Source: Microbacter margulisiae (GTDB lineage: Bacteria > Bacteroidota > Bacteroidia > Bacteroidales > Paludibacteraceae). From it: DNA of 64,000 nt. Positions 6,764-17,184 of this stretch are shown here, one piece after another (the first letter of the stretch is position 1; the number at the start of each line of letters is the position of its first letter). The notes beneath the pieces are model-generated. The model ran no database searches and was not told where the DNA came from. It was given only the letters and a program-made list of their open reading frames with translations. The stretch lies in NCBI RefSeq assembly GCF_014192515.1, contig NZ_JACHYB010000002.1, positions 496,001 through 560,000 of the forward strand, read 5' to 3'. A program made the position numbers and the translations under genes.

Positions 6764-7870
6764 ATGAAACAATTTCTCACCTTTGTCAAAAAGGAATTCC
6801 ATCATATTTTTCGCGATCACCGCACAATGTTGATTTTACTGGGGATGCCCATCGTCGAAATCATATTGTTTGGCTTTGCCATCACAACGGAAGTCAAAAA
6901 CACCACAGTGGCAGTGCTCGATCCTTCCCATGACATCGCCACGCGGCATATCATCGAGGAAATCAACGCGAATAAATACTTCAAGATAACTGAATACATC
7001 AACAACAGCCAAGATATCCAGCAGGTATTCAGGAAGAACAAAGTAGCGCTGGTTGTTGCTTTCGAACCGAACTTTTATCAGGAACTATTGCACACCGGTA
7101 AAGCGCAGGTTCAGCTTATTGCCGATGCTTCGGACCCTAATACCGCCACCACCATCACCTATTATGCAACGCGCATCATCAACGACTATCAGCAACAGCT
7201 TATGGGACAAAATAAAGTACCCTATCAGATCACGCCTAATGTAAAGTTGTTGTTCAATCCCGAAATGAAGGGTGCCTACAACTTTGTACCAGGCGTATTG
7301 GGAATGATCCTGATGCTCATTTGTGCCATGATGACCTCCATTGCCATTGTACGCGAGAAAGAAACAGGCACCATGGAGGTTCTTCTGGTATCACCTATTA
7401 AACCAATCCTGATCATTCTGGCAAAAATGATCCCTTATTTTATTATTTCATGTGTCAACCTAGGTACCATCCTGTTGCTTTCTGTCTATGTGCTTGGCGT
7501 TCCTGTAGCAGGGAGTTTAATCGGGCTCATCACTGTATCCCTATTATTCATCATCGTGTCGCTCTCACTTGGATTACTGGTCTCCACCGTTACCCGTACA
7601 CAATTGGCAGCAATGCTTGTATCTGGCATGGTGTTCCTACTGCCTGTTATCCTGCTTTCCGGAATGATTTTTCCAATCGAAAACATGCCGATCTGGCTGC
7701 AACGCCTTTCGGATATCATCCCGGCCAAATGGTATATCCAGGCAGTGAAAGCATTGATGATCGAAGGACTAGGCATTATGAATATCCTCAGGGAAATGGG
7801 CATACTGATACTAATGACACTGGTTTTTGTGATCATCAGTATGAAAAAATTCAATGTACGACTTGATTAA
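6764..7870 (+). CDS. ABC-2 type permease 1 (YbhS/YhhJ-like)
   Basis: A 368-residue inner-membrane permease. It has one N-terminal membrane helix (about residues 24-42), a large periplasmic domain (about 43-170), then five or six helices, with the EKETGTMEVLLVSP segment typical of ABC-2 exporters between the first and second of the C-terminal group. The family exports drugs or lipids with YbhG-like adaptors and TolC. It is followed by a paralogue 21 bp downstream, with which it presumably heterodimerises. Confidence 0.88.
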   Translation: MKQFLTFVKKEFHHIFRDHRTMLILLGMPIVEIILFGFAITTEVKNTTVAVLDPSHDIATRHIIEEINANKYFKITEYINNSQDIQQVFRKNKVALVVAFEPNFYQELLHTGKAQVQLIADASDPNTATTITYYATRIINDYQQQLMGQNKVPYQITPNVKLLFNPEMKGAYNFVPGVLGMILMLICAMMTSIAIVREKETGTMEVLLVSPIKPILIILAKMIPYFIISCVNLGTILLLSVYVLGVPVAGSLIGLITVSLLFIIVSLSLGLLVSTVTRTQLAAMLVSGMVFLLPVILLSGMIFPIENMPIWLQRLSDIIPAKWYIQAVKALMIEGLGIMNILREMGILILMTLVFVIISMKKFNVRLD

Positions 7871-7891
7871 CGTATTTCAATTTTGATTGTT

Positions 7892-9007
7892 ATGATAAAA
7901 TACCTGATAGAAAAAGAATTCAAACAGATTTCGCGAAATCCGTTTTTACCACGGCTCATCATGTTTTACCCGTTGATTGTACTACTGATATTTCCGTGGG
8001 CAGCTACTTACGAAATCCGCAACATCAACTTGTGCGTAGTGGATAACGACCATTCTACATATTCGCAACAACTGGTTGAAAAAGCCGTATCATCCGGTTA
8101 TTTCCGGCTGACAGCAATCGAACCGACCTACCAGCAAGCTATGCAACAGATAGAATCCAAAAAGGCAAATGTTATCCTCGAAATTCCTCCTTACTTTAAA
8201 CGTGACCTGATCAACAAACAATCGGCCGATGTACTGATTGCGTCGAATGCTGTTAACGGTTCTGTCGGTGGTTTGTCAAGCCAATATATGGTTGACATTG
8301 TGAACAGTTATGCTGCAGGGATACGCAAAAAATGGGCACAGACAGGACAAACAGCATCTACGCAGCCAACCATTGAAGTTGTTTCACAGAATCGCTTTAA
8401 TCCCTTTTTAAATTATAAGTTCTATATGATTCCCGCCATGATGGTTATGGTGTTGACCATTATGACCGGATTTTTGCCTGCATTAAACATTGTAAGCGAA
8501 AAAGAGGCTGGTACTATGGAACAAATTAATGTGACACCGGTTCCTAAATTTACATTCATTTTCTCCAAACTCCTATCCTATTGGATCATAGGATTTTTTG
8601 TCATCTCAATAAGTTTTCTCGTAGCATGGATTGTTTACGGATTTGTGCCAACAGGCTATTTAAGCACCATGTACGCTTTTGCCGGTATTTATATTCTGGC
8701 GGTGTCCGGCATGGGATTGATTATTTCGAACTATTCGGACACGATGCAGCAAGCTTTGTTTGTCATCTTTTTCTTTATGATCGTGTTAATTCTGCTGAGC
8801 GGATTATTTACTCCTGTCAACAGCATGCCCGAATGGGCACAGTGGATTGCCGCGTTCAATCCGTTGAAATATTTTATTGAGGTCATGCGATCGGTATATT
8901 TGAAAGGGAGCCAGTTTTCCGACCTGTTACCTCAATTCTTTGCGCTGATTGGTTTTGCCACCTTTTTCAATGCCTGGGCAATTATGAGTTACCGGAAAAA
9001 TAATTGA
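7892..9007 (+). CDS. ABC-2 type permease 2 (YbhR-like)
   Basis: A 371-residue paralogue of the preceding permease: N-terminal helix, periplasmic domain, then membrane helices containing SEKEAGTMEQINVTPVP (the ABC-2 hallmark) and a C-terminal QWIAAFNPLKYFIEVMRSVYLKG. The ATG at 7892 is chosen over an upstream TTG at 7883 because it gives the normal MIKYLIEKEFKQ start. It is the last gene of the efflux operon; a stem-loop at 9022-9047 follows. Confidence 0.88.
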   Translation: MIKYLIEKEFKQISRNPFLPRLIMFYPLIVLLIFPWAATYEIRNINLCVVDNDHSTYSQQLVEKAVSSGYFRLTAIEPTYQQAMQQIESKKANVILEIPPYFKRDLINKQSADVLIASNAVNGSVGGLSSQYMVDIVNSYAAGIRKKWAQTGQTASTQPTIEVVSQNRFNPFLNYKFYMIPAMMVMVLTIMTGFLPALNIVSEKEAGTMEQINVTPVPKFTFIFSKLLSYWIIGFFVISISFLVAWIVYGFVPTGYLSTMYAFAGIYILAVSGMGLIISNYSDTMQQALFVIFFFMIVLILLSGLFTPVNSMPEWAQWIAAFNPLKYFIEVMRSVYLKGSQFSDLLPQFFALIGFATFFNAWAIMSYRKNN

Positions 9008-9021
9008 TATCTATATCAGAC

Positions 9022-9047
9022 GGGGGAGTAGAAATAGACTCTCCCTT
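9022..9047 (+). terminator. Probable terminator of the efflux operon
   Basis: GGGGGAG and CTCTCCC form a stem around a short A-rich loop, followed by TTTGTGTTTTATTT. It lies 15 bp after the last permease stop and just before the next promoter. Confidence 0.5.
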
Positions 9048-9056
9048 TGTGTTTTA

Positions 9057-9088
9057 TTTGTAAATAGCAAATAAACCATTTATCTTTG
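9057..9088 (+). promoter_or_regulatory. Promoter of the LolA-like/FtsX operon
   Basis: TTTG (9057-9060) and TATCTTTG (9081-9088) with a 20-nt spacer give a full match to the Bacteroidetes consensus. The predicted start near 9095 leaves a leader of about 135 nt before the ATG at 9229. Confidence 0.7.
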
Positions 9089-9228
9089 TGATAACCATAT
9101 CGTTTCGTATTCTAATATTTTCCCTATCAATATTTTCTAAATAACATTACCTCTCATTTCTTTTTATTATATCCTATAGACAATTGATCAACAGAGACAG
9201 TCATTTAACCTGAAATACACAGAAGAAT

Positions 9229-10002
9229 ATGCTGAAAAAAAACACCTTACTGATGATTTTATTGTTTAGCGTCAGTGCCTTCTTCAATGCCGGGGCGCAA
9301 ACGCTCACGGCTAAAGAAATTGTAAAAAAAGCGGATGAGAAAAACCGCGGATTGACCAGTCAGGGAGAGATGACCATGACGATCGTCCGACCTACCTGGT
9401 CGAGATCCATCAGCATGAAGAGTTGGGCAAAAGGTACTACCTACGCTATGGTATTAATCACTTCCCCTGCACAAGACAAAGGTCAAGTCTTCCTCAAAAT
9501 TAAAACAGACATGTGGAACTGGCTGCCATCCATCGAACGTATGATCAAGATTCCGCCATCCATGATGATGCAATCGTGGATGGGTTCCGACTTTACCAAT
9601 GACGATCTGGTCAAGGAATCATCCATCGTAACGGACTATAATCAACATTTACTCGGCAAAGAGGAAGTCAGGGGAATGTTATGCTACAAAATTGAGTTGA
9701 TTCCACTTCCCGACGCTGCAGTGACATGGGGGAAAGTCATCATGTGGGTTACAGTCAACGGATTCAATGAATGGAAAGCCGAATATTATGATGAAGATAT
9801 GACGTTGATCAATGTAATGAACGCCTACAATATTCGTAGAATGGGAGATCGTGATATTCCTACCCGGCTCGAGATTATTCCTGTTGAACACAAAGATCAA
9901 AAAACCATCCTCGAAACACAAAGCGCTATATTCAATCAACCTATCAGCACCGGTTTTTTCTCACAACAAAATATGAAACAACTTAGCGAACACGTCAGAT
10001 AA
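9229..10002 (+). CDS. LolA-like outer-membrane lipoprotein-sorting protein
   Basis: A 257-residue exported protein. A signal peptide (about residues 1-23, ending NAGAQ) is followed by a LolA-like fold of the outer-membrane lipoprotein-sorting type (segments such as GEMTMTIVRPTWSRSISMKSW, WLPSIERMIKIPPSMMMQSWMGSDFTNDDLV and WVTVNGFNEWKAEYYDEDM). Such proteins carry a lipid or lipoprotein across the periplasm. It starts an operon with two FtsX-type permeases, a LolD/MacB-type ATPase and an outer-membrane barrel, so it is probably the periplasmic carrier of that system rather than the housekeeping LolA. The gene itself is intact although two partners downstream are disrupted. Confidence 0.82.
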   Translation: MLKKNTLLMILLFSVSAFFNAGAQTLTAKEIVKKADEKNRGLTSQGEMTMTIVRPTWSRSISMKSWAKGTTYAMVLITSPAQDKGQVFLKIKTDMWNWLPSIERMIKIPPSMMMQSWMGSDFTNDDLVKESSIVTDYNQHLLGKEEVRGMLCYKIELIPLPDAAVTWGKVIMWVTVNGFNEWKAEYYDEDMTLINVMNAYNIRRMGDRDIPTRLEIIPVEHKDQKTILETQSAIFNQPISTGFFSQQNMKQLSEHVR

Positions 10003-10168
10003 CTTAATTACGCATGAATAACTATGTAAAGTTGGCATGGAGAAATCTCTGGAGGAACAAACGCCGGACACTGATTACAACAGCATCCATCTTTTTCGGC
10101 GTTATCCTGTCGACCTTCATGAGCTCCATGCAGGAAGGTTCATATGCGCAATACATATCCTCAATCGT

Positions 10169-11906
10169 CAGACTGCGCAAAAACATCAGCGGATGTTTTT
10201 GACTAAGAGATTAGGACTACTAAAAGAAAAGTGATTAATTACTTGTGTATGTGAGCAATATTTTGTAAATTTATAGCATAATACATTCAACAACAGAATT
10301 ATGCAACACATACAAGGCGAAGAACGAAATCAGCTTCAAATGTTCTGTTTGGAGCAAATGGTAGAAGCCGACAGTTTCGTTCGGGTAATTGATTACTTTG
10401 TAGATACCATCGATTTGGAGAGTTTCGGATTTCGGAACGTAAAGCTGAAGGAAGAAGGTCGTCCGCCCTATCATCCTGCTGTGCTAATGAAGTTGTATTT
10501 CTATGGCTACAGGTATGGTATTCGCTCTTCTCGTAAGATGGAACGTGAAGCTAGGTTGAATCTGGAAGTTCGCTGGCTCTTGTGTGAGCAGACACCTTCG
10601 GCACGCACCATCTGTATGTTCCGAAAAGAATATGCCGAAAGCTTCAAAGCGATCTTTCGCAAGTTTGTTTTTCTGCTCAAAGAGTTGGGCTTGATGGAAG
10701 GAAAAACCATTGCCATTGATTCCTTTAAAGTGAGGGCACAAAACTCACTCAAGCACAATTACAATCAGAAAAAGATAGACCGTCAGCTGGAATATATTGA
10801 CGGCAGAATAAAAGAATTTGAAGATGCACTGGACGAGGCCGATTCGCAGGAACAAAAAACAGTACTGAAAGATAAAATAGCCGTACAGCAAAGTCGCATG
10901 GAGAAATATCAGGCTATCGAAGCCGAACTCAAAGAAACAGGCAAAGACCAGATAAGCACAACAGACCAGGATGCACAATCGGTAGTGTTACAACGGGGAA
11001 TAACCGTGGTGGGATATAATATACAGGCTTCGGTGGATGCCAAAAACAAGCTCATTGCCCATTTTGATACAGGAGGAGTAAACGATACCAATGCATTGAG
11101 CACAGTGGCTGTTGCCACCAAAGAAGTGTTGCAGGTGGAGCAAATGGATGTACTGGCAGACAAAGGTTATCATACAGGGGAACAGATCAGGCAGTGTGAA
11201 CAAAACGGAATCACCACCTATGTGTCGCCCAAAGAGCCGGCTTCGAATGATCCGGATATTTTTCCGATAACAAGTTTTGTGTACGACACTGAAAAAGATT
11301 GTTACACTTGTCCGGCAGGAGAAACACTTACAACCAATGGCACCTGGCTCACGCATAGCAGCAAAGGATATAAGTCGGCTTACAAGTTTCAACGATACAA
11401 CAACCCGGCGAAATGTCGCCTGTGCGAAATGCATAGTTTGTGTACCAAAAGTAAAAATAACGGCAGAAATATAGACCGCAGTGAGTTTGCTGCGGATGTA
11501 GAACAGAACAACCAACGAGTAAAAGAGAATCCGGCCTACTACAAACAACGCCAGCAATTGGCCGAGCATCCGTGGGGCACACTCAAACGGCAACGGGGAT
11601 TTGATTACGTACTGACCCGGGGAAAGAAAAATGTATTGGGTGAAGTAAGTTTGGTATTTATCGGCTACAACCTGAGCCGGTTTATACAGATAACCGAAGG
11701 GATAAATGCCTTCAAAGAGTTAATAAAGGGAGTAATAGCTCATATTTGTTCACAACAGGCTTATTTAAAGGCGATTTAAGCAATTGTTCTAAATACACAA
11801 AAATAACACAGGCAATTTATAGCCTCACGCAAACGGAAGCTATGAAAGCCTGAAGAACATAAATATAAAACTTTTACGGGAGCTTGGGCGGTTTTTGCGC
11901 AGACTC
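10169..11906 (+). mobile_element. IS1182-family insertion sequence
   Basis: A 1738-bp element with imperfect terminal inverted repeats: CAGACTGCGCAAAAAC at the left, and GTTTTTGCGCAGACTC at the right (14 of 16 matching when inverted). It is flanked by the direct duplication TCGT (10165-10168 and 11907-11910). It contains one transposase gene. The target-site call is supported by perfect restoration of the interrupted permease frame; a 5-bp AGACT alternative leaves the frame broken. Confidence 0.88.
10301..11779 (+). CDS. IS1182-family transposase
   Basis: A 492-residue transposase. Typical family segments are RPPYHPAVLMKLYFYGYRYGIRSSRKMEREA near the N-terminus (DUF772-type), EGKTIAIDSFKVRAQNSLKHNY (first catalytic Asp region), QMDVLADKGYHTGEQI (second Asp region), a cysteine pair region CRLCEMHSLCTKS and EHPWGTLKRQRGFDYVLTRG (catalytic Glu region). 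Length and motifs are complete, so the element may still be active. It lies inside the permease gene and reads in the same direction. Confidence 0.92.
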   Translation: MQHIQGEERNQLQMFCLEQMVEADSFVRVIDYFVDTIDLESFGFRNVKLKEEGRPPYHPAVLMKLYFYGYRYGIRSSRKMEREARLNLEVRWLLCEQTPSARTICMFRKEYAESFKAIFRKFVFLLKELGLMEGKTIAIDSFKVRAQNSLKHNYNQKKIDRQLEYIDGRIKEFEDALDEADSQEQKTVLKDKIAVQQSRMEKYQAIEAELKETGKDQISTTDQDAQSVVLQRGITVVGYNIQASVDAKNKLIAHFDTGGVNDTNALSTVAVATKEVLQVEQMDVLADKGYHTGEQIRQCEQNGITTYVSPKEPASNDPDIFPITSFVYDTEKDCYTCPAGETLTTNGTWLTHSSKGYKSAYKFQRYNNPAKCRLCEMHSLCTKSKNNGRNIDRSEFAADVEQNNQRVKENPAYYKQRQQLAEHPWGTLKRQRGFDYVLTRGKKNVLGEVSLVFIGYNLSRFIQITEGINAFKELIKGVIAHICSQQAYLKAI

Positions 11907-12989
11907 TCGTTAATTCATACTCCGGCTATCTACAGATTCACCAAAAAGGTTATTGGAACGATAAAGAAATCAATAACTCCTTTGCCCTTCATAAAAATAT
12001 AACCGACAAACTACAAAGCATCAAGGCCATCACCATCTACTCTCCCCGCCTGGAAACGTATTGCCTGGCGTCATCCATGGATATAACCAAAGGAGTTATG
12101 GTAATGGGCATAGATCCGGTCAAAGAGAATTTAATCACACATTTGGCCGTAAAAGTAAAACAGGGCAGCTATTTAAAAAAAGGCGATAATGGCATTCTGC
12201 TCGGCAGCGCCCTGGCAAAATACCTTAGACTGGGCGTAAATGACACATTGATACTGATTGGCCAGGGTTATCATGGAGCCAGTGCCGCAGGAAAATATCC
12301 AGTCAGAGGTATTATCAAACATCCTTCACCCGATGTTGACCGGACATTGGTATGCATGGATATCCACAATTGCCAAAATCTGTTTTCGGCTCCTGATATG
12401 CTGACATCCATGGTCATTATGGTGCACAACAATGATGAAGTAGCACCGACCAAAGCAGAACTCTCAAAATCGTTCGGCGCTCATTTTGAAATCATGGACT
12501 GGGAAGAGATGAACCAAATGCTGTTGAAACAAATTGAAAGTGATCGTGCCAGTGGCGTAATCACAAAAGGGATTTTATATATGATTATTGCTTTTGGCAT
12601 TTTGGGAACGATCATGATGATGGTGGCGGAAAGAAAAAAAGAATTCGGGGTGATGCTGGCCATTGGCTTGCAAAAATCCAGATTAATGTTCATTGTTGTG
12701 TTAGAAACTATTTTCATTGGCATGACAGGTGTAATAGCGGGAATTATCGCAAGCATCCCGTTGCTGGCCTATTTTGTGTACCACCCTATTCCATTGACCG
12801 GACAGGCCGGAGAAATGATGGTGCAAATGGGATTTGAGCCGGATATGTTCTTTTCAATGGCTCCATCCGTATTTTATGATCAAGCTTTGATCATTCTGGT
12901 TTTTACCCTGATTATTGGTATTTATCCGGTTTTAAATATAAGAAGGCTGAAAATCATGCATGCTCTAAGAAACTAAATAAAGCAACATT

Positions 12990-14207
12990 ATGCTCGGTGT
13001 ATTATCTTGGAAAAACGTATGGAGAAATAAGTTACGAAGCATTGTCGTAATGATAGCTGTCATGCTTGGAGTATTCGCCGGCGTGTTTCTGATTGCTTTT
13101 TCAAAAGGCATGGTTGACGGGCGAATCCAAAGCATTATTCAAACCGAAATCTCCCATATCCAGATTCACAAACCTGGATTTCAGGTCAACAACGATTTTT
13201 CATTGCGGATGAACCATATCGACAGCATCATGCATGTGGTAATAGACACTAAACATGTTGTAGCCGCCAGCAAACGCATTGTCATCAGTTCATTGGTAGC
13301 TTCCGCCGAAACCAATACAGGAGTAAAAATTATCGGCATCATTCCTTCCGAAGAAAAAAAAGTGACGAATATTCATGATAAAATCATTGCAGGCAGCTAT
13401 TTCGCATCGCCAGAAAGAAATGAAGTTGTGATAGGTCTAAAATTAGCGGAAAAGCTCAAAGTAAAACTGCACAACAAAATAATTATTACCCTTCAGGATG
13501 TCAATATGAATATTACAAGTGGAGCTTTTCGGATAATTGGTATTTATCAGACCGATAACAATATGTTTGATGAGTCTACCCTTTTTGTCCGTTACAGTGA
13601 CATTTGCAGGCTCACTGGCCTCGACGGGACTTCAGCTCATGAAATTGCCATCATACTCGATAACAATAAGAATACCCATACAGTAATGCAGCAGTTAAAG
13701 GCAAAACTCCCGGGGTTGAACATTCAGGACTGGACGCAAATCAGCCCTGAAGCAGGATACCTTGTCAGCGCCATGAATCAATATCTGATGATATTTATGC
13801 TGGTCATTCTGCTGGCTCTGTGCTTCGGAATCGTCAACACAATGCTAATGGTGGTACTCGAAAGAGTTAAAGAAATCGGCATGTTAATGGCGGTTGGAAT
13901 GAGTAAAGCGAAAATATTCTTCATGATTATGCTCGAAACCGTATATTTAAGTACGACAGGAGGTATTGCTGGCATCTTGATCGGATTTATTCTATGCAAA
14001 CATTTAGGGAAAGTAGGATTAAACTTGTATTTCTGGAAAGATGTCTATGCCAGCGTGGGTTATTCTTCGCTGATCTATCCAAAGATTGATCTTCAAATGG
14101 GCATAGTGATTGCAATCCTGGTAATCATCACAGGCATACTTGCTTCGCTATACCCTGCATATAAAGCACTAAAACTTAATCCCGCAGAAGCAACACGAAC
14201 CGACTAA
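12990..14207 (+). CDS. FtsX/MacB-type ABC permease 2
   Basis: A 405-residue permease: N-terminal helix (VMIAVMLGVFAGVFLIAFSKGM), a MacB-like periplasmic core domain (about residues 45-240), then the FtsX domain with three helices (LMIFMLVILLALCFGIVNTMLMV, the ERVKEIGMLMAVGMSKAKIF coupling region, and two C-terminal helices). It belongs to the LolC/E/MacB mechanotransmission class, which moves lipoproteins or other hydrophobic cargo out of the inner membrane rather than across it. It is the intact partner of the interrupted permease upstream (14 bp away) and of the ATPase 27 bp downstream. Confidence 0.88.
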   Translation: MLGVLSWKNVWRNKLRSIVVMIAVMLGVFAGVFLIAFSKGMVDGRIQSIIQTEISHIQIHKPGFQVNNDFSLRMNHIDSIMHVVIDTKHVVAASKRIVISSLVASAETNTGVKIIGIIPSEEKKVTNIHDKIIAGSYFASPERNEVVIGLKLAEKLKVKLHNKIIITLQDVNMNITSGAFRIIGIYQTDNNMFDESTLFVRYSDICRLTGLDGTSAHEIAIILDNNKNTHTVMQQLKAKLPGLNIQDWTQISPEAGYLVSAMNQYLMIFMLVILLALCFGIVNTMLMVVLERVKEIGMLMAVGMSKAKIFFMIMLETVYLSTTGGIAGILIGFILCKHLGKVGLNLYFWKDVYASVGYSSLIYPKIDLQMGIVIAILVIITGILASLYPAYKALKLNPAEATRTD

Positions 14208-14234
14208 ACCCATAACCCTCAATGTATCATCATT

Positions 14235-14936
14235 ATGAATATTATTGAAATTAAAGAAATTGCCAAAACGTACGACATAAAAACAATGCCCGTCAAAGCA
14301 TTGAACGGCATCAATCTCACATTTCAGGAAGGAGAGTTTACCTCCATTGTTGGTCCTTCCGGCTCAGGAAAAACTACCTTACTGAACATTCTTGGAGGAC
14401 TCGACGAACCTACAGAAGGAGAAGTAATCATTGACGGGCAAAACATCACGAAATTAAACAATAAAAAAAAGACACTATTTCGGATGATGAACATTGGATT
14501 TGTGTTTCAATCATTCAATCTTATTCCAGTCCTTACGGTAAAAGAAAATATTGAGTTCATCATGCAGTTGCAGGGAATGCCCAGGGAGACCAGGGAACAA
14601 CGAACCCTTGAATTACTCGATGCTGTAGGCTTAGCGGACAAAATCAACAGTCGCCCAAATAAACTTTCGGGTGGACAACAACAACGGGTAGCCGTAGCAA
14701 GAGCTTTAGCCTCCAAACCTAAATTTATTCTGGCCGACGAACCCACGGCAAACCTGGATTCGAAATCTACCGAGAACCTGCTTGATATCATGGAAAAACT
14801 AAACGAAAACGAACATATCACGTTCATTTTTTCCACTCACGATGCCAGGGTCATGCATAAGGCAAAACGAATCATTACCATCGAAGACGGGAAAGTCATT
14901 AAAGATGTGTGGCAGAATAACAACCCAACAGCATAA
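14235..14936 (+). CDS. LolD/MacB-type ABC ATPase
   Basis: A 233-residue ATPase: Walker A GPSGSGKTT, signature LSGGQQQR, Walker B FILADEPTANLDS, H-loop IFSTHD. The NKLSGGQQQRVAVARALA stretch and short length place it in the LolD/MacB/FtsE group that works with FtsX-type permeases. It lies between two permease genes and the barrel gene in one operon, all in tight spacing, so it powers the same system. Intact. Confidence 0.9.
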   Translation: MNIIEIKEIAKTYDIKTMPVKALNGINLTFQEGEFTSIVGPSGSGKTTLLNILGGLDEPTEGEVIIDGQNITKLNNKKKTLFRMMNIGFVFQSFNLIPVLTVKENIEFIMQLQGMPRETREQRTLELLDAVGLADKINSRPNKLSGGQQQRVAVARALASKPKFILADEPTANLDSKSTENLLDIMEKLNENEHITFIFSTHDARVMHKAKRIITIEDGKVIKDVWQNNNPTA

Positions 14937-15845
14937 ATATTTTACAATAAGCGTATCACAAAATGTATGTCCCGTTGTACAATATCATAAAGCGAGGATT
15001 TCTTTTGATGGCATTTTTTCCTCTGCTTCTGTATTCGCAAGACACGCTCAAACAAAGCAATCTGGCCTTCAACGGATATATGAAGGATATGCAAACCTGT
15101 ATATTCCAAAATATACAAGATGATTGGACTACAGAGAACCTGATTCATAATCGATTAAATTTTAAGTGGTTTATCAATCCATCCCTGACAGCTTGCGTAG
15201 AAATGAGAAACCGGTTGGCCGTAGGCAATATTTTCACCAGTTTCCCGGGGTATGATAAGACCTTTGAATCGGATCACGGGATGATAACATTAACTAAGAA
15301 CCTGGTCGATACAAGATATGGAGTATTAAACTTGGATATTGATCGAATCTGGCTGCAATATACGACAGGAAATTTTCAAATCACAGCCGGCAGGCAACGC
15401 ATCAACTGGGGACAAACCTTTGTATGGAATCCGAACGATCTTTTCAACAGTTACTCATATTTTGACTTCGACTATGAAGAAAAACCGGGAAGCGATGCCA
15501 TCCGGATGCAGTGGTTTCCAAGTGCAACGTCAGATCTTGAATTGGCAATTAAAGGGAATAATGAACATAAAGCGACTGTCGCAGGATTATATCGTTTCAA
15601 TAAATGGAATTACGACATTCAGTTTCTCGGGGGCTTAGTCAATCAATCCGATCTTATGATTGGAGCAGGTTGGTCGGGACAAATAGGAGGAGGCGGATTC
15701 AGAGGCGAAGCCTCCTATTTTCATCGTGCTAAGAACATGAAAGACACCACAGGAATTTTTGTTATGTCAATGGGAGAGACTGTAAATTAAACTGTGTCAG
15801 TAAAGAATAAAATAATTTTATAACTTTACAATACAGTTTATTTTT

Positions 15846-17060
15846 ATGGAAGAATTTGATTACAAGGCTTTTCAAGCCAAAGTTTTAGAACAGATAAAAT
15901 CTGGCAAACCCCTTTTAGGCAAAGATGGTGCCTTTGCGCCCTTGTTAGAAAATATTCTAAATGCAGCTTTAGAGGGAGAAATGGATGCTCATTTAGATGA
16001 AGATGAGCGTAGTTTAGGCAATCGGCGCAATGGACGTATGTCCAAACAAGTTCAAACCCAATTGGGTGAAGTCACCGTTCATACACCCCGTGACCGCCAT
16101 TCCAGTTTTGAACCTGAGTTTATAAAGAAACGTGAAACAATACTTGCAGAAGGTGTTGCAGACCGTATAATTGGTCTTTATGCCTTGGGGAACAGTACTC
16201 GGGAAATAAGCGATTGGATGGAGGAAAACCTTGGAAACAGGGTTTCTGCTGACACAATCAGTTCCATAACAGACCGGGTTCTGCCAGAGATTCAGTCCTG
16301 GCGTAGCAGGTCATTGGATAGTGTTTATCCAATTGTTTGGATGGATGCCATTCACTACAAAGTGATGGACGAAAAGAATCGCCCTGTAACACGAGCCATA
16401 TACAACGTATTGGGTGTTGACCGTAACGGTTACAAAGATTTGCTTGGCATGTATATTTCCAAAAGCGAAGGAGCTAACTTTTGGTTATCGGTGCTCACCG
16501 ATCTTCAATCAAGAGGAGTAAATGACATTCTAATAGCCTCTACGGACAATCTTAGTGGCTTTTCAGATGCTATAAAAAGCGTATTTCCACACACAGTAGT
16601 TCAAACTTGTGTGGTGCATCAAATCCGCAATTCAATTAAATATGTTGCAAGTAAAAATCAGAAAACGTTCATGAAAGATTTGAAGCTTGTTTATCAAGCA
16701 GTAAGCAAAGAGCAGGCAGCAATCGAACTCGATAATCTTGATTCAAAGTGGGGAAAGGATTATCCAATTGTCATTAAATCATGGCGTGATAATTGGGAAA
16801 AACTAACCGCTTATTTTGAGTTTTCTGATGCTATCCGAAGAATCATATATACCACCAATACCGTAGAAGGCTATCACCGTCAGATAAGGAAAGTTACCAA
16901 AAACAAAGGTGTTTTTACCAATGATACAGCATTGGAAAAATTGGTGTATTTGGCCTATCGCAATATCCGGAAAAAATGGACTATGCCTCTGTCAAACTGG
17001 GGGTTAACTGCACAACAACTGGCGATTAAATTTCCTGAAAGGTTTAATTTATTTGAATAA
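15846..17060 (+). CDS. IS256-family transposase (copy 1)
   Basis: A 404-residue transposase of the Mutator/IS256 class: an N-terminal region with GNRRNGRMSKQVQTQLGEVTV, the catalytic stretch PIVWMDAIHYKV (first Asp), LIASTDNLSGFSDAI (second Asp), the conserved QTCVVHQIRNSIKYV, and RIIYTTNTVEGYHRQIRK (catalytic Glu). Full length. The translation is identical to the copy at 42336-43550. It is oriented with the operon it interrupts. Confidence 0.95.
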   Translation: MEEFDYKAFQAKVLEQIKSGKPLLGKDGAFAPLLENILNAALEGEMDAHLDEDERSLGNRRNGRMSKQVQTQLGEVTVHTPRDRHSSFEPEFIKKRETILAEGVADRIIGLYALGNSTREISDWMEENLGNRVSADTISSITDRVLPEIQSWRSRSLDSVYPIVWMDAIHYKVMDEKNRPVTRAIYNVLGVDRNGYKDLLGMYISKSEGANFWLSVLTDLQSRGVNDILIASTDNLSGFSDAIKSVFPHTVVQTCVVHQIRNSIKYVASKNQKTFMKDLKLVYQAVSKEQAAIELDNLDSKWGKDYPIVIKSWRDNWEKLTAYFEFSDAIRRIIYTTNTVEGYHRQIRKVTKNKGVFTNDTALEKLVYLAYRNIRKKWTMPLSNWGLTAQQLAIKFPERFNLFE

Positions 17061-17148
17061 AATCACAACATCAAATAAATATCCAGGCATTTTTCTTAGT
17101 TTTGCTTCCACCCAACAAAACGATGGTGAAACTTTGTGCCATTGTAAT

Positions 17149-17184
17149 AAAAAACGATTAGGGGGTCGACCCCTAACCGTTTTT
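17149..17184. terminator. Bidirectional hairpin inside the IS256 element
   Basis: Downstream of the transposase stop, AAACGATTAGGGG pairs with CCCCTAACCGTTT around GTCGAC, flanked by A-run and T-run. It can act as a terminator in both directions and so limits read-through between the element and the host gene. The same hairpin is present in the second copy near 42213-42248. Confidence 0.6.

Larger units (their letters stand above)
10014..12976 (+). pseudogene. FtsX/MacB-type permease 1, split by an IS1182-type element
   Basis: The start (10014-10168, KLAWRNLWRNKRRTLITTASIFF and onward) and the remainder (11911-12976, NSYSGYLQIHQKGYW to the C-terminal FtsX domain) are the two parts of one ABC permease. 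Removing the element together with one 4-bp TCGT duplication joins them in frame as SSIV-NSYSGY and gives a 406-residue protein, against 405 for the intact paralogue encoded next. The 3' part could start internally at 12077 (299 residues), but it lacks the first membrane helix. The gene is therefore inactive as found, although precise excision would restore it. Confidence 0.9.

Noticed and set aside
10988..11593. 201-residue minus-strand frame inside the IS1182 transposase
   Set aside because: Mirror of the transposase coding frame with cysteine-rich, patternless sequence.
10170..11905. AGACT as 5-bp target duplication of the IS1182 element
   Set aside because: Removing the element with that choice leaves the permease out of frame. 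The TCGT choice restores the frame and the expected length.
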